A stretch of 64,000 nt of DNA, taken from contig NC_133301.1 of the NCBI RefSeq assembly GCF_005239225.2, forward strand, positions 501,001-565,000. Reading direction: 5' to 3'. The DNA is from Populus alba (lineage: Eukaryota > Streptophyta > Magnoliopsida > Malpighiales > Salicaceae). A program made the position numbers and the translations under genes. This document shows positions 12,554 to 24,867 of this stretch, piece by piece. The notes below the pieces were generated by a model. That model was not told the origin of the DNA. It saw only the letters and a program-made list of their open reading frames with translations, and did not search any database. How positions within the stretch are numbered: position 1 is the stretch's first letter; each line of letters opens with the position of its first letter.

Positions 12554-14890
12554 ATGCCAGGGCTAACTTGTAACGCTTGTAATAAGGAATTCAATGATGA
12601 CGCTGAACAAAAACTCCATTACAAGTCTGAATGGCACCGTTACAATCTTAAACGCAAGGTATGTTCTTTTTGTTGTTTTCTTTGCTTGGTTTAGAGGCTA
12701 GTTGGAGAGTATTGCATCACTGTTTTTTTTTTTTTTTAGGAGACAATGTTTTTAAAGTTGGAGAATTTGAGGTTCTCTGTAATGACAATTGCTGTGTTGT
12801 GTTTTTTCAGTTAATTGTAATTGAGTGAATGATTTGGTTTTGTGTTCATTATTACCATTGACAATGATGATGACTTTAAGCTCTATAGTGGCATGATTTT
12901 GTGGGTTAATTGAGATTAAACTAGCCAAGTTTTGATATTAAGAAATAATTTGGAAGTGTAGAAAGTGGGCTTTGTTTTAGGAATAACAATACATATGAAA
13001 GCCGCTATAAATTGCTCTGGCAAAAGAATCAACATTTATTACGCAGTTGGATATCAAATTACGGATTTTAGCTATTGTTCTTTGATGATATCAGTAACAG
13101 GATTAATGATATGGTTTGGTTTTAAAAATTCATTACAGGGTCTTAACGTTTTACTATTTTTTGGAATTTTGTTGAAATTGAGTTTGTTGGTGTTCTGCAA
13201 GTGCTCAGCATATCAATATGAGCCAAAATTGTGTTGTTTAGCCTCAATAATTCACGACAAGTTCTTAACTTTTTAATGTTTCTGGGTCTGTTGTTAAAAT
13301 TCAGGTTGCTGGTGTTCCGGGAGTGACTGAAGCATTGTTTGTGGCTAGACAGTTTGCAATTGCTAAAGAGAAAGAGAAGAATGAAATCCCTTTGCTTTAT
13401 AGTTGTGTTCTATGCAACAAGGGATATCAAAGTTCCAAAGCTCATGATCAGCACCTTAAATCAAGGAGCCATATACTGCAAGCTTCTCAAGGAACAAACC
13501 AAGAAGAGGAGAATACTGTGATTAAACAGCTTCGTCGTCGTGAGGTGAATAAGCGTGCAGTGCAATGGGTGGCAGATGCTGGAGAAAGTGAAGAGAGTGA
13601 GGATGAGTGGGAAGAAGTTGGTTCAGATGAAGAGCTGGTTGCTGGGGCCACTAAGTCTTTGACTGGTTTGAATGTAAATGAGATGGCCTCTCTTGTTTAT
13701 ATAGTTGAGGATGAAGAAGATGATGAGTTGCTGGATCCATCCTGTTGCTTCATGTGCGATCAAGAGCATGATAACATAGAAAGTTGCATGGCTCACATGC
13801 ATAAGCAGCATGGGTTCTTTATTCCTGATATCGAGTATTTGAAGGATCCAAAGGGTCTTCTTACTTATATTGGCCTCAAGGTACTGGATTACGTACCATG
13901 TTCTCTATTTGTGTAATGTATTTTTATATTATTTTATACTTGAAGTCTGTATTTACTTTTATGCTCTTTTTTCCTCTCCAGGTGAAGAGGGATTTCATGT
14001 GTATGTACTGCAATGACAAGCGTCAATCTTTCAACAGCTTGGAAGCTGTTAGGAAGCATATGGAAGCTAAAAGTCACTGCAAAGTACATTACGGTGACGG
14101 CGATGAGGATGAGGAAGCTGAATTAGAAGACTTCTATGACTATAGTAGCAGGTTTGTAAAATGCTCATTATTGAATGCCAGCTAATTTCTTATGAAATCT
14201 CTTCTTTTATGATGCTCCAATCACAGGAGAGTTACCTCCTTCAATACTTGACTTCTAGCTATTTTTCTTTGGATTTGCCATCTTTAATTATGTTCCATAT
14301 TGTTTATCCGTTCAATTCGCCCCTTTGATTTTGTTTCCCTGGTTGCAGCTACGTGGATGAGGATGGTAAACAACTTGTTGCTTTGGGCGACACTGCCAAC
14401 ATCGCAGCACTTGGTAGTGGTGATTCAGAGCTGATTATAACCACAAGATCTGCTAATAAAGTATCATCCAAAACTCTTGGTTCTCGAGAATATTTGCGGT
14501 ACTACCGCCAGAAGCCACGTCCATCACCGGCAAATGATATGGTCATAACTGCTGCACTTGCCTCTAGGTATTCTTTCAATCCATGTTTTTCAGAAAATAT
14601 GATTTGAGATAATAAGAGGAGACAGTTTGGAATGAAATGAAATTGCTCTCTTCCCCTTTTACCCAAGTAATTCTAGGAATCAAATAAATTGAGAAGCGGT
14701 GGTATTTTGTCTGACTTTTGATCCGATTTTCAGGTACCGGAGCATGGGGCTGGCAACTGTGCAGTCAAGAGAGCAAATGGTGAGGATGAAAGTCATGAAG
14801 CAAGTGAATCGATCAGCTGAGACCATGCGCACCAAGATTAGCATGAAGAATAACGTTATTTGGAACCTGCCCAAGAACGTCCTGTATTAG
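12554..14890 (+). CDS. REIL1: REIL/REI1-like cytoplasmic 60S biogenesis factor
   Basis: The REI1/REIL (ZNF622) family acts late in cytosolic 60S subunit maturation, helping recycle shuttling factors; plant members support growth in the cold. Five exons join in frame: 12554-12658, 13305-13880, 13982-14151, 14349-14567, 14734-14890, giving 408 aa, about the family length. Four C2H2 zinc fingers are visible: CNACNKEFNDDAEQKLHYKS near residue 6, CVLCNKGYQSSKAHDQHLKS in exon 2, CCFMCDQEHDN...HMHKQH later in exon 2, and MCMYCNDKRQSFNSLEAVRK in exon 3. Acidic tracts separate them. The C-terminus SMGLATVQSREQMVRMKVMK is the usual conserved REI1 tail. The start is fixed by the first finger beginning at residue 5. 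A TATA box lies 62 nt upstream. Whether it is the REIL1 or REIL2 orthologue is not decidable here. Confidence 0.93.
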
Positions 14891-16228
14891 TTCATGGCAT
14901 GTCCTCATCTTCTTCTTGTTGTAGCAAATGTTGGGAATTTGCTACCCACTGGTTTTAGTGTTAGCTACGTGGATAGTTCTCCAGTTCACAATACAAGCTG
15001 CATTTGACATGAAAGCTGGAGGAATTGAGCATCGTTTTAGAGCTTGCAAAGTAAGGATGGCAATGATCATTTATGGATTGAGATTTTATTATATTTATAT
15101 TAGGTGAGGAATTTAGATATCTTGTCATATGTATTGGATTTTAGACATCCATTATTTACTTATTATTTAACATAAAATATAAAAATAATACATATATTTC
15201 AGGTGTATATAACTAGATCAGGTTTAACAATAATCTATTAGTTGAATCATCAATTACTCATTGAGAAAGGTTAAATATCCAAATCCATCTGAATCGAGTT
15301 AGATTCTGATATATGAACTCATTTATTTAACCAAAGGACAGACAGTGGTCAAGAAGGTCTGATCCTTTAACTTTCTAAGTTCGAACATTGAGCCAAGCCA
15401 GAACCCGAGATAATTCCAGTACCAGAGTACCCTAAAGCTGATGTGAAGAGAGCACTGTTAAGATTGCTTGTAGATGATCTGTAGTGTGCCCGTTTCAGTG
15501 GCGTTTCAAACTGCTTTTTGTATGAAAAACATAATAAATAAAAAAATGATGCTATTTGATACAAACAGCAATGTCAAACGAGCTTTTAGTTTAGTTGACA
15601 CATAAACTCACCATCAAACCAACAAAATAAAAATATCCATGTAACCAGCACACAATTCCATGCATATAACTAATAACATAAATGCATTTGAGATGCACAG
15701 ATAACTAATGGATCTCTAATAAATACAGCCAAGATAAACTGCCAGAAAATATGCTTCGTATTTATGTTGGTCAGAAGTTGAGACGATCAAAGCGTTTGTA
15801 AGGTAGCAATATCAGAAAATAATATACAGTTAAGACACCCAAAGTCCTATTAAAGCAAATTAATAATCAATCTCAAATTAAAAAGAAAAAATGGAGTCAC
15901 CATACCTGGAAATGGCAAATACAAAAATTCATGTCCATCGAGCAAATCTAATTACATATACAACAAGATGAGCTTCGGATGAAACCAAAATTATCTGCAG
16001 AATCACTAGCATTTTGCTTTCGATCCTTTGCTTCACTTGCACTAAGGCCACTGCTACCCACAATACAAGGGAACTAGTAAGCATATTACTAAATATACCA
16101 ATGAGATGAGACCGGGGATATAACACTATAAATATAATTGTGCACTATTAAATTGGAAAAGCTGGACCTTTCTACAGCAAAATAAACCTACTTGATTGTC
16201 AAAGCTTGATCCATGAGCAAGTCCATAC
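14891..16228. other. Convergent 3' flanks of REIL and the DUF1644 gene
   Basis: The first 200 bases are the likely REIL 3' UTR. From about 16194 down to 15370 the minus strand shows splice-like sites (a donor after 16194 and acceptor-like cag near 16060 and 15515). The DUF1644 transcript may therefore have spliced 3' UTR exons here. No independent gene is supported. Confidence 0.4.
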
Positions 16229-17704
16229 CTAACTGTCAAAGAAGCGGGAGTGGTGTCTTCGAAATCTGTGAGATATAGGAACAGCAAGCATAAATTATGG
16301 GAAGGATGTAAAGTTAACAGAACCTGCAATTTCTAACAGCCCAATTTATATAAGCTAGTTTTACATGCATGGCATCTAACACAGATACACCTCAAACCTA
16401 TCATAACCTTGTTCAAAATCTTCTGGTGCACACAGGAAGAGAACTACCCATGACAGCAGAAACCAGTTCTATCATATTAAAAAAAAGGTGGATTAATGTA
16501 TCAAAAATGGTTGAAGAGTGCATTTATTCTGCTCTCAAATTATTTGTACTCGGTGACCGTCAGATGTGCATGCAGATCAGTAAATGCACATCCTGAAAAA
16601 TCAAAGGTAACCAGAATTTCCACTTATCTGTTGCTTGTGCATTTGTATGCCAGTCCCTGTATGGTAACAACTATGCGAAAATTTTTGGTGCCCAATGCCC
16701 ACCAAGAAAACAGTGCAGATAATTATAAAGAAAAAACTTTTACTCCAAGTTCAATCAAACATAAAAAAGGTGCCAAAATGTAAGAGAAAAGGTAGCTTTA
16801 TTGACCTGCGATGACCAGAACTACCCCTAGCGGGGACGCTTGAACTTGCAAACTCATCATCAGTCTCATCTAATCTGTATTCTGCAAAGTCGACAGATGC
16901 CACAGAGCCCTCATCAGAATTCGAAGTATCATAACTTGAGCGGCGACTTCCTCTCCTTGTATCAACTACTCTTGCCCTTCTTCTATTTCTCGAGTTTCTG
17001 AAGTTATCAAAAACCTTATACAAGATACAAGAAGTCCACCAGTTGCCCTTGACCCTAGGGAAGTCCTCAAACTCATCTCCAGTATCATCATCCCCATACT
17101 CAATCACATAGTCTCCTAGAACAACTCCACGTGGCACTTCTGAATGTATGGTGCTCAAAACATCTATTATCTCAGATGACTGCTGAAAATTTTCCCAATC
17201 AAGCTGCCGAGCAGGGTCAATTTTTGATGGGCGAGCATGTGGGTGTTCTACTTGAGCATGTTCATGTAGTTCAAAATATGTTCCTGTGAATGTACATTGT
17301 TCTTCTGCACAACATCGCTTTTTCTCATCCAAATCTAAACGAGCCCTATCAACAACAACCCACCCCGTAACTTCACCTCTACACAACGGACAAGCTAGTT
17401 TGCAATTGTTATCCGCTACTGTTGGCTGAGTATTTGTCAAAGGAGTTGAATCAGATGTTGAAAGGGATGGCATACCACTGGCATTTTTAAAACGATCCAA
17501 ACAATTTGAATGCAAGTGGTCAGTATCACACACAAATGGTCGGCACCCTTTATGATAAGATGAGCATTGGAGGAGAACACAATTGTGGGGGAAATCCAAG
17601 CATATTGGACAAATCACATCTTCCCAATTTGTATTCAACTGAATATCTTCGATGTTGATACTATTGGCACGGTGACCTCTTTGAAAATAAGGCTTAAAGG
17701 CCAT
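16229..17704 (-). CDS. DUF1644 family protein with cysteine-rich RING-like N-terminus
   Basis: This plant-specific family carries a C2H2/RING-like cysteine cluster; some members are reported in salt and ABA responses, but the biochemical role is unsettled. Two coding exons are seen: 16806-17704 and a 37-nt last exon, 16229-16265, together 311 aa. ATG at 17704 gives MAFKPYFQRGHRANSINIED. The core has CPICLDFPHNCVLLQCSSYH, CDTDHLHSNCLDRFKNA, ACPLCRGEVTGWVVVDRARL, then CTFTGTYFELHEHAQVEHPH. It is followed by an acidic stretch and a basic tail. The tiny last exon adds RFRRHHSRFFDS; I recall family proteins ending in this style (R-rich, then FFD/N), which supports the splice. An upstream in-frame ATG at 17767 belongs to the leader side and is less conserved. 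A leader intron of about 1 kb precedes the start codon. Confidence 0.85.
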
Positions 17705-18900
17705 GATCAACACCTCCAAACGAAAATCTACAAGGACATTAAGAAAACTCAGAAACATAGACAGCAAACAAACTGAAAAAAGGAGAATATAGCAACTACC
17801 AAGTATAGGGCTAGCTAAGCTCCAACAGAAAAAAAAACAGATGGAAAAACCCTAATCTAGTACAGCATGAAAATGCAGAAAGCTGCACATTGAAGAATAA
17901 ACAGTCGATGGAGTTAAGCAGAGACATATCAAGGAAAACCTGAAAGTCACAAGTTGCTTTGAACCTTTGATGACAATATTATTGTATGCAAATTAGGCAA
18001 ATGAGTTGTCACCTCCATCACTTACCCTTCCATTTCCAGCAACAGATTCCCACTTCAGCCTTATATTTTCTAAATATTTTATAAGTACCAATTGAACCAA
18101 GTCAACTTAATTCCATCCTGCAGTATACCCTTTAGACAAGAAACTAAAATTCAAGAAACCACACGGGTGAATACACCTCTATTGTTATCATTAAAACAAA
18201 TTGATCTATCTATCACACATGAGAAACGATCGGAATCTTCATTCGCTGTAAATGTCTCAAAACTCTCTAGGAAAATTCCATTGAATCAAACAATTAATAC
18301 TTAGTAGCAAGAGCATGTACTAGAATCTAACTTAAATAACCATCAAAGCTGATCAATCAATCAAACAATCCTTACTATTCAACTAGCAATCAAAACCCCC
18401 AAAATCAATCAGATCATTCACCCTAATTTTGCTCAACAAAAAATGAATATTAACAAATAGAGAAGCAAATTAATCAATTCAAAATCAAGGGTCAACAGAA
18501 AAATAATAACAAAAAAACATTCAACTAATATTCATCAAAATCATCAATAATAAAGCAAAAGAAAAGGAAAAAAAAACCACAAAATCCAGAACCATGCACC
18601 CCCCCCCCCCACCCCCACCCCCACCCCCCTTTAAAATATATAAAAAACCCAGCTGTTCAACCAAAACTTAAAACCACTAAAACCCAAAAAAAGAAAAAGA
18701 CAGGAAAATAAGTGATCAAAAAGAACAAGAAAATTTGAAGTATTCAGACCTTAAAGACAGAAACTTTGGGACTGAAATGAAAAACCCAGATGCGAGAAAG
18801 ACCAAAGAGATTAGAGAAGTCAGTTTTCGAAGCACGTAGGTCCTCTCTCCTCTTCTTTCTTCACTTGTGTCTGCCTCTCCGTGTGAATGAAGGGGAAAGC
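17705..18900 (-). promoter_or_regulatory. Leader exon and 5' UTR intron of the DUF1644 gene
   Basis: The minus strand shows a CT/GA-rich leader (about 18751-18890) ending at a possible donor near 18749. It is followed by about 1 kb of AT-rich, A-rich DNA with no coding exon up to the ATG at 17704. Long leader introns commonly raise expression in plants. Exact ends cannot be read from DNA alone. Confidence 0.45.
18599..18629 (-). promoter_or_regulatory. G-quadruplex-capable G-tract in the DUF1644 leader intron
   Basis: On the minus (sense) strand this is four G runs of 6, 5, 5 and 12 separated by single T residues. Four runs of at least five G with one-nucleotide loops fit the most stable class of parallel quadruplex motifs. 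It sits about 120 nt inside the inferred leader intron, so it would occur in the nascent RNA. Confidence 0.7.
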
Positions 18901-19946
18901 CCTTTTTTTTAATTTTTTTTTCAATTCATGTACTTGCCTTTTTTATTTTTTATTTCCAGTCTTTCTGTTTTTAAACTAAAAAGAAATTGCTTAGAAGGTC
19001 AAGAAAATCCATTTACGTAATTACCCTTTTCCATGCAGTGACCTTACTCTTGCATAAGTAATGCATCATCTTTTTATTCTTTCATCTTAGAAGCAAAATC
19101 ATCCGTAAACACATTCTTAATTGTCATGAGATTTCCTTAATGACAAGTTATTATTTAATACTTTGCAATGAGAAAGAGGTAATTGTGGGAAAGAAATGAG
19201 CGTGAATTGTTTATCTACTTAAACATCGTTTTGACATCATTTTTTTTTCTTTTAATTCTGTTTGCAAAATCACAAAATAAATGATAACTTGTTTGTTTTT
19301 GTTTGAAGAAAATAAAAAAATTACAATTAGTTATTAAAAGTTTTTAGATTAATCTCAGTCAACTTATATTAACTCATACAATCTATAATTATAACTATGA
19401 CCAGATTTAATAACAACTTAAATAAAAATAAAAATAAAAAACAGAGAAGGTGATTAATTTTAATCTATATTGATGATAGCATAATTATAAAACCCGCTAG
19501 AAAACCAAGACAACATCTTAAGTTATAAGGGAAGAAGAATCTAATTTTTTTATATAAAAAAATTAAAATAATATTATTTTGACATAAAAAAAAAATCAAC
19601 TAAAAGTTCCGAGCATGAACATATAAAAGTTCCGAGCATGAACATATAAACAGATCAGCCTAAATTTTAACTGGAACAGCTTTTTTTTCCCCTTCAACTC
19701 GGATCGGCTACGTCACAACTATGGATGAAAGACGCATAGTGAAAGAATTAAAAAAAAATTACATGACAACATAGGGGACTGCCGATTTTACTGATGTGTA
19801 AATTGATGCAACCCATGCAAAATGGTCCATCAAAACTCAGAAAGGATATGCCCCTCCTCTCTGTTGTTAACAACATAAATTTGGCAAATTGTAGCGATGG
19901 GACCCGTTTACATCTCAAATGCTGAGGCATCTACCTCTCATGTTAA
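18901..19946. other. AT-rich spacer between the DUF1644 gene and HBS1
   Basis: No gene is seen. A perfect 23-bp tandem duplication (aaaagttccgagcatgaaca...) occupies 19602-19647. The last 200 bases are probably HBS1 3' UTR. Confidence 0.45.
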
Positions 19947-22900
19947 CTATTCCTGATCCTCTATTATCCGGGTTATGATTCCTAGGGCAATGGTTTTCCC
20001 TGATGTTCTCAGAAACACTCTTCCAAGAGCTCTGCAATTTGTGAACTCTTCCATGCAAACCGGTCCGTCCAAAAACACCTGAAGTGAGAGAGAGGGCAAA
20101 GAAATGTGAGATCGAGTTCACTGCTGTTTCAGTGTAAATGTTGATGGAAGAAATGATCATTCGTTTTAATTCACCTCAATCACTGCACTCTGCTTTGAGA
20201 TAAGACGGCGAGGCGCCTTCTTTGTCACCTTGCCCGTCTTTGGATCAAGCACTGATATTATTTTAACAACTCTTGCAGCCTCCTTTGCGTGGTGTCCGTG
20301 GAATTCCAACTGCAAATTCGACTCGAATGATCAGAATCCAACTGCAAACTAATAGAGAACAATATGGAACAAAATGAAATTTGTAGAGGGGAGCTTACTT
20401 GAGAACCAATCACAAGTGGAATTTCCAAATCTAACACGAGCACCTTCAGCTCAAAATGTCGCGCTACTGCAACAGGAAAGTCTGGATGACATAGAACACC
20501 TCCAGTCATCACATTACTTCCATCAATGCCTAGGAGACTGACAGTCACGTTATCTCCTGCTCTGGCGACATCACAAGGCTTAGAGTCTCTTTCTAGGGAG
20601 CGAACTGTCCCCACATCTCCTGATGGCATAACTAAAACCTACATTCCACGAATTACATACATGGTTATAGTAAGAGCACAGAGTGATATTGGCTGCAACA
20701 AAATATACATTTCCTTACCTCAACCGGATAGGTATTATCAGCAGCACAAATTCAAACAACAGTATAAATTTAAAGCACAATCAATATATGCACTTTATAA
20801 TTTACTTTCAATAACCCAAAAACTCTATTATCACACCAGTGCACTACTCTTGTCCAGGAGCAGTTGAAGAGACAAAGAATCACTGGCAAGTTACAGCGGC
20901 ACTCAAAAACACATGGGTAAGAACAGTCAATGTGCAAAGTTGGTCAAATTCTGGGTCATTAATTACCTGAAGGCAGCCTATGATTGGCACATGAATGTCT
21001 CAAGAAATTCATCCCTTATTATGCAAAGCTGAACATATACAAACACACGTGTACACACACTAACGAAGAATTCTATCTTAGTACAAGCATGACCACTCTC
21101 AACTCTCAAGGAGAAAATTTGTAGCATATCTACAAATATCTTCAACCTTAATCAAGTCCTTCCAGGGAAATGGAGAGAGGTCAGAAACATTCAAGTGAAG
21201 ACCACCATAACATTTTGCTTCTATAAATGAATATTTATTAGTGCATTAATGAAGCCTAAGATCCATGCAAGGAAAATTCACCAGCTCATGCTAAGAAGCA
21301 CTGATAAGATGGGTTGCATTTGAGAAAATGCAAATCATCCATCCAATGGATTTCTCAATGATGAGCCATATCACTTGTTTTTCAGAAAATCTAAAGTTAG
21401 TTTTACAATAGCAAGAGGCAACCTTAATGCAGTACCTTCAATCCACTTCGAAGAGCACCAGCCTCCAATTTACCACAGGCTGACACCTGCCCTTGTGAAG
21501 ATGATATCACTACATCACATATGGGCATGAGAAGAGGTTTTGAGAAATCTCTTGTTGGTGGCTGAAGAGAATCAATTGCATCCAACAGATAAGGTCCACG
21601 GTACCTGCAATTCAGTTACTTTGCTTGATTTTCAACTCCCTAGAGATAATTATAAGATTCCACTGAGACCTCTTTTATAGCTCCTGAAATGGAAAATATT
21701 TCTTGAAAAAAAAATTGAAAGTGAACTCACCATGATGACAAACGAATATCAGAAGGAGCTGCAACTAAATTTTGATTTTCCACTGCGCTCAATGGAATCC
21801 ATAACACCAAGGAATCCTTGAATCCACAAGAACGAAGGAATGTTCCAAGTTGTGTTCTAATCAAATCAAATCGATCCTTGGAGTACTCCACTGAGTCCAT
21901 TTTGTTGACTGCGACTATAATCTGGTCAACACCAAAACTTCTAATAAGAAGTGCATGTTCCCTAGTTTGCCCCTTGTTGTCCATCCCAGCTTCAAAACCC
22001 CCAACAGAGGCATCTATTACAAGGATGGCAGCATCAGCTTGTGTTGACCCAGATATCATGTTTGGGACAAAGTCTTTATGGCCTGGGGAATCAATCACAA
22101 CAACATGATATTTTTTGGAATCAAAATAAGCAACAGCGACTGTCATAGTTATTCCCCTTTCCCTCTCCTCAGGACTCTCATCCAATGCCCAAGCATAAGC
22201 AAATGACCCCTTGCCCTGTTTGAATTATTAAAAAACCAAAATCAAGTATTGTTGTTTTCTTAAACAGCAAATGCATCCAAACAAGCAAAACCTTATTGAC
22301 ATCACCTGTAACTTGGCCTCCTTTTCATATTTGAGCATTTCCTTTTGGGTTATGCGTCCCAAAAGATGTAGTAGTCTACCTGAGAGTGTTGATTTCCCAG
22401 AATCAACATGGCCAACCTATAATCGTTTATAGTTAGTTTATCAATAAAACAATTATTAACATATCCTTATTGAAGATATTAGCATCCAATTCCTAGAGTA
22501 TATGACTAAAATCCAAGGTCCCACTTACAATTGCAAGATTCAGTTGTGTCAATGCATTTTCTGATTTGCCGGGGAGCATCCATTTATCTGGTTGATACTG
22601 TGCAGATGACTTGTGCCTCTTAGCACTAGCCTTATACGACTTTCCAGATTTATCAGACAGGGACATTTCATTCAAATTACCTGTAAGACCAAGAGACTCG
22701 CCCCTTTTTGTTGAAGAACTGCTATAATCAACCCGTTTATCTTTGCCTTTTGGCGCTGATGAAGTGCTATCTGAAGTTTCATCACTTGATTGAGTGCCAA
22801 CTATACCATTCTTCTTTTGATTGCCATCATCCACTCCAGGCCTGCCTTTTGAAATAGAAGCAGAAGAGCCATCAGAAATTTGTTGTCCTTGTTTGCCTTT

Positions 22901-24867
22901 TGGCATCGATGCAGATGATTTATCTGAACTTTTAACAATCTCAGTAACGCCAGCAGTTACGTTTGGATATCTGGAGTTGAAAAGTTCGGCTGCAAGAAAA
23001 GGCAGTACAGAAACAAGATGAAGCAAAATTATATTCAAAAAGGAACTGAGAGAACTCTTGAAATTAAGCTATTTTAACTACGTTGCTGTTTCAGCTAACA
23101 ATGGATAATATGATTTGTATAAATATATAACACAGACATGCATTTAAGAAAAATATAGCTTGTTTGTGGATGCAAACCAACATAAGTGAATACAATGTCA
23201 CTAAGTTGTACACTGTGAGCAATTAAAAGGCAGGTAGCGTATTCTATCATTTCATGTTGTAGCAGGACATTGTTCCATTATATAACAAACTTAAAGCCTT
23301 AATTTTGTAACTTGCGGCACAATATTTTTTTATCCAGACTCAACCTCCACTTGATTAAGTTTACATGGCAGACTATATCATCCTGATAGGAGCAGATTAC
23401 AATAGACAGTTGAGCTATAATAGTGCAAGTTATTTCCTGTGGAGCACAGCCTTATGGGGTAGGATACTTCGAATGAATACCAGTACTCAACTGCTGTACT
23501 CCAAACTAGATTCCTGGAAGGGAGAATTTGGAGACGCTTATACCATTGTATGAATCAATGGCCGCTATACAAACAAGCTGATACTTTTCTCAATCCTCCT
23601 AAGGTTAACTGTCATAAAAATCAAGCAAATAAAGTTTTTGGCACCGTACACAAAGTGACCTCTCAAATTTGAAGCTATAAAAGGATACCTTTAGAACCAA
23701 TATGGGAGGGATGTAATCCATCAGAAACCAAATCATCTGGAGATGGAATATTAAGCTTAAAAGGAGCTGTATAAGTAATATATGTAATGTTAGTACATAC
23801 ATAGAAGCCACAGATCTAACGACAGTTTTAAGAAGCAAGATTGCAAAATGACTCCAAAAAACAGCCGTCAGCTGGAGAATATATACACCAGCTTCATCCA
23901 AAGGATTCTCAAATTAAAGAAAATGGGTCTCTAATATCTACTGTTTTTCATCAATTCATCCTGTTCTAGAACATGCTCAGACCCACATCAAAACAGGAAC
24001 TAATATCATCAGAGTTTCCTTGGAAACTTTCACACTTGTGGAAGTTATTGCCCTCTTCTGTCACAAAATCATCATTCCACTGTTGACCTACTACAGCCAT
24101 CTGTGGAGTCCAATGTGGCAATAATACAGAAAAGAGACTTGTTCATCATGGATGCTCCAGACTCTTTGCACATACTACCCGCTGCATCATAGAAATCTAT
24201 TCTATAAAAGGAGAACCAACTTGAAATGAAACCTCAATAACAAACAACAAAGATACAAGCTGTCTGCATTGTCATATCAAACCAAAGCAGCGCCACCACC
24301 AAAATGATGCCTCCTATGTTAGTGGCTTCCATCATCCAGGAAGTAAACGAAGACAAAACACAATGAGCTAAAAAAATAACACTACATAATTCACAACCAA
24401 GTTGTTGAAGAAGCAAAACATAATAAGAAAAGAACAAAATATTTTCCTAACTACAAAGAAGAAAAACGATCAAGCATACATACAGTTGCTAAGTTGTTCA
24501 AATTGAAAGCAGAAACTTCTCCATACCTCCTCCTCCAGCTCTCTTGATACTGCCAGGGACAGGATTCCGAATAACCTCGCAAATATCACAAGCAGTCATG
24601 CTCTCATCATTATCATAATTGCAAATTGCGCAACGCCATAGTCTAACCTTATCATTGTACTTGGCCGTTTCGTGCTTAGGCTCAGCTGCTTCCACTGGTA
24701 CGCAATTAATAAGTAATTACCACATCAAATAAAGCAAATTTGTAGCATTATATGTATATAAGAAGTAATTATTTCTACTAACCATCATCTTCTGCATCAT
24801 AATCATCGTCGTAATCATCATAATCTCCATCGTCACAATCTACTCCGTAATTCACCTTACGAGGCAT
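19947..24867 (-). CDS. HBS1: HBS1 translational GTPase (ribosome rescue), N-terminal zinc finger
   Basis: HBS1 is an eRF3/EF1A-like GTPase that works with Pelota (Dom34) to split stalled ribosomes in the cytosol. Ten exons join in frame: 24783-24867, 24527-24694, 23689-23766, 22529-22989, 22306-22416, 21731-22215, 21436-21604, 20399-20638, 20175-20309, 19947-20078, giving 2064 nt, or 687 aa. The N-terminus is acidic ([15 protein letters not shown]), then a RanBP2-type zinc finger ([20 protein letters not shown]). A Ser/Lys-rich linker follows. GTPase motifs are complete: GHVDSGKST (P-loop, about residue 266), [18 protein letters not shown] and a G5 SA. The C-terminal beta barrels end [17 protein letters not shown]. 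Plant HBS1 loci are known to make SKI7 by alternative splicing, and a candidate cassette exon lies in intron 2 (23983-24181). Confidence 0.93.
23983..24181 (-). pseudogene. SKI7: SKI7-type cassette exon of HBS1, apparently frameshifted
   Basis: A good acceptor (ctatgatgcag) precedes 24181 and a GT donor follows 23983. Entered in phase 1 from exon 2, the reading starts [18 protein letters not shown] and then stops at TGA after about 30 codons. One frame over, the same DNA stays open for 45 codons ([20 protein letters not shown], then [18 protein letters not shown]) and joins exon 3 in the correct phase ([12 protein letters not shown]). The exon is 199 nt, one more than a multiple of three, which fits a single extra base near the SLF codons. 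As read, inclusion would truncate the protein; skipping gives HBS1. The SKI7 match is from memory of plant homologues. Confidence 0.6.

Noticed and set aside
16126..16329. Minus-strand frame reading DFEDTTPASLTVRYGLAHGS as an alternative DUF1644 C-terminus
   Set aside because: The upstream exon ends in phase 2, which forces the other frame (RFRRHHSRFFDS stop), a tail that fits the family as I recall it. The longer frame would need a donor one base away.
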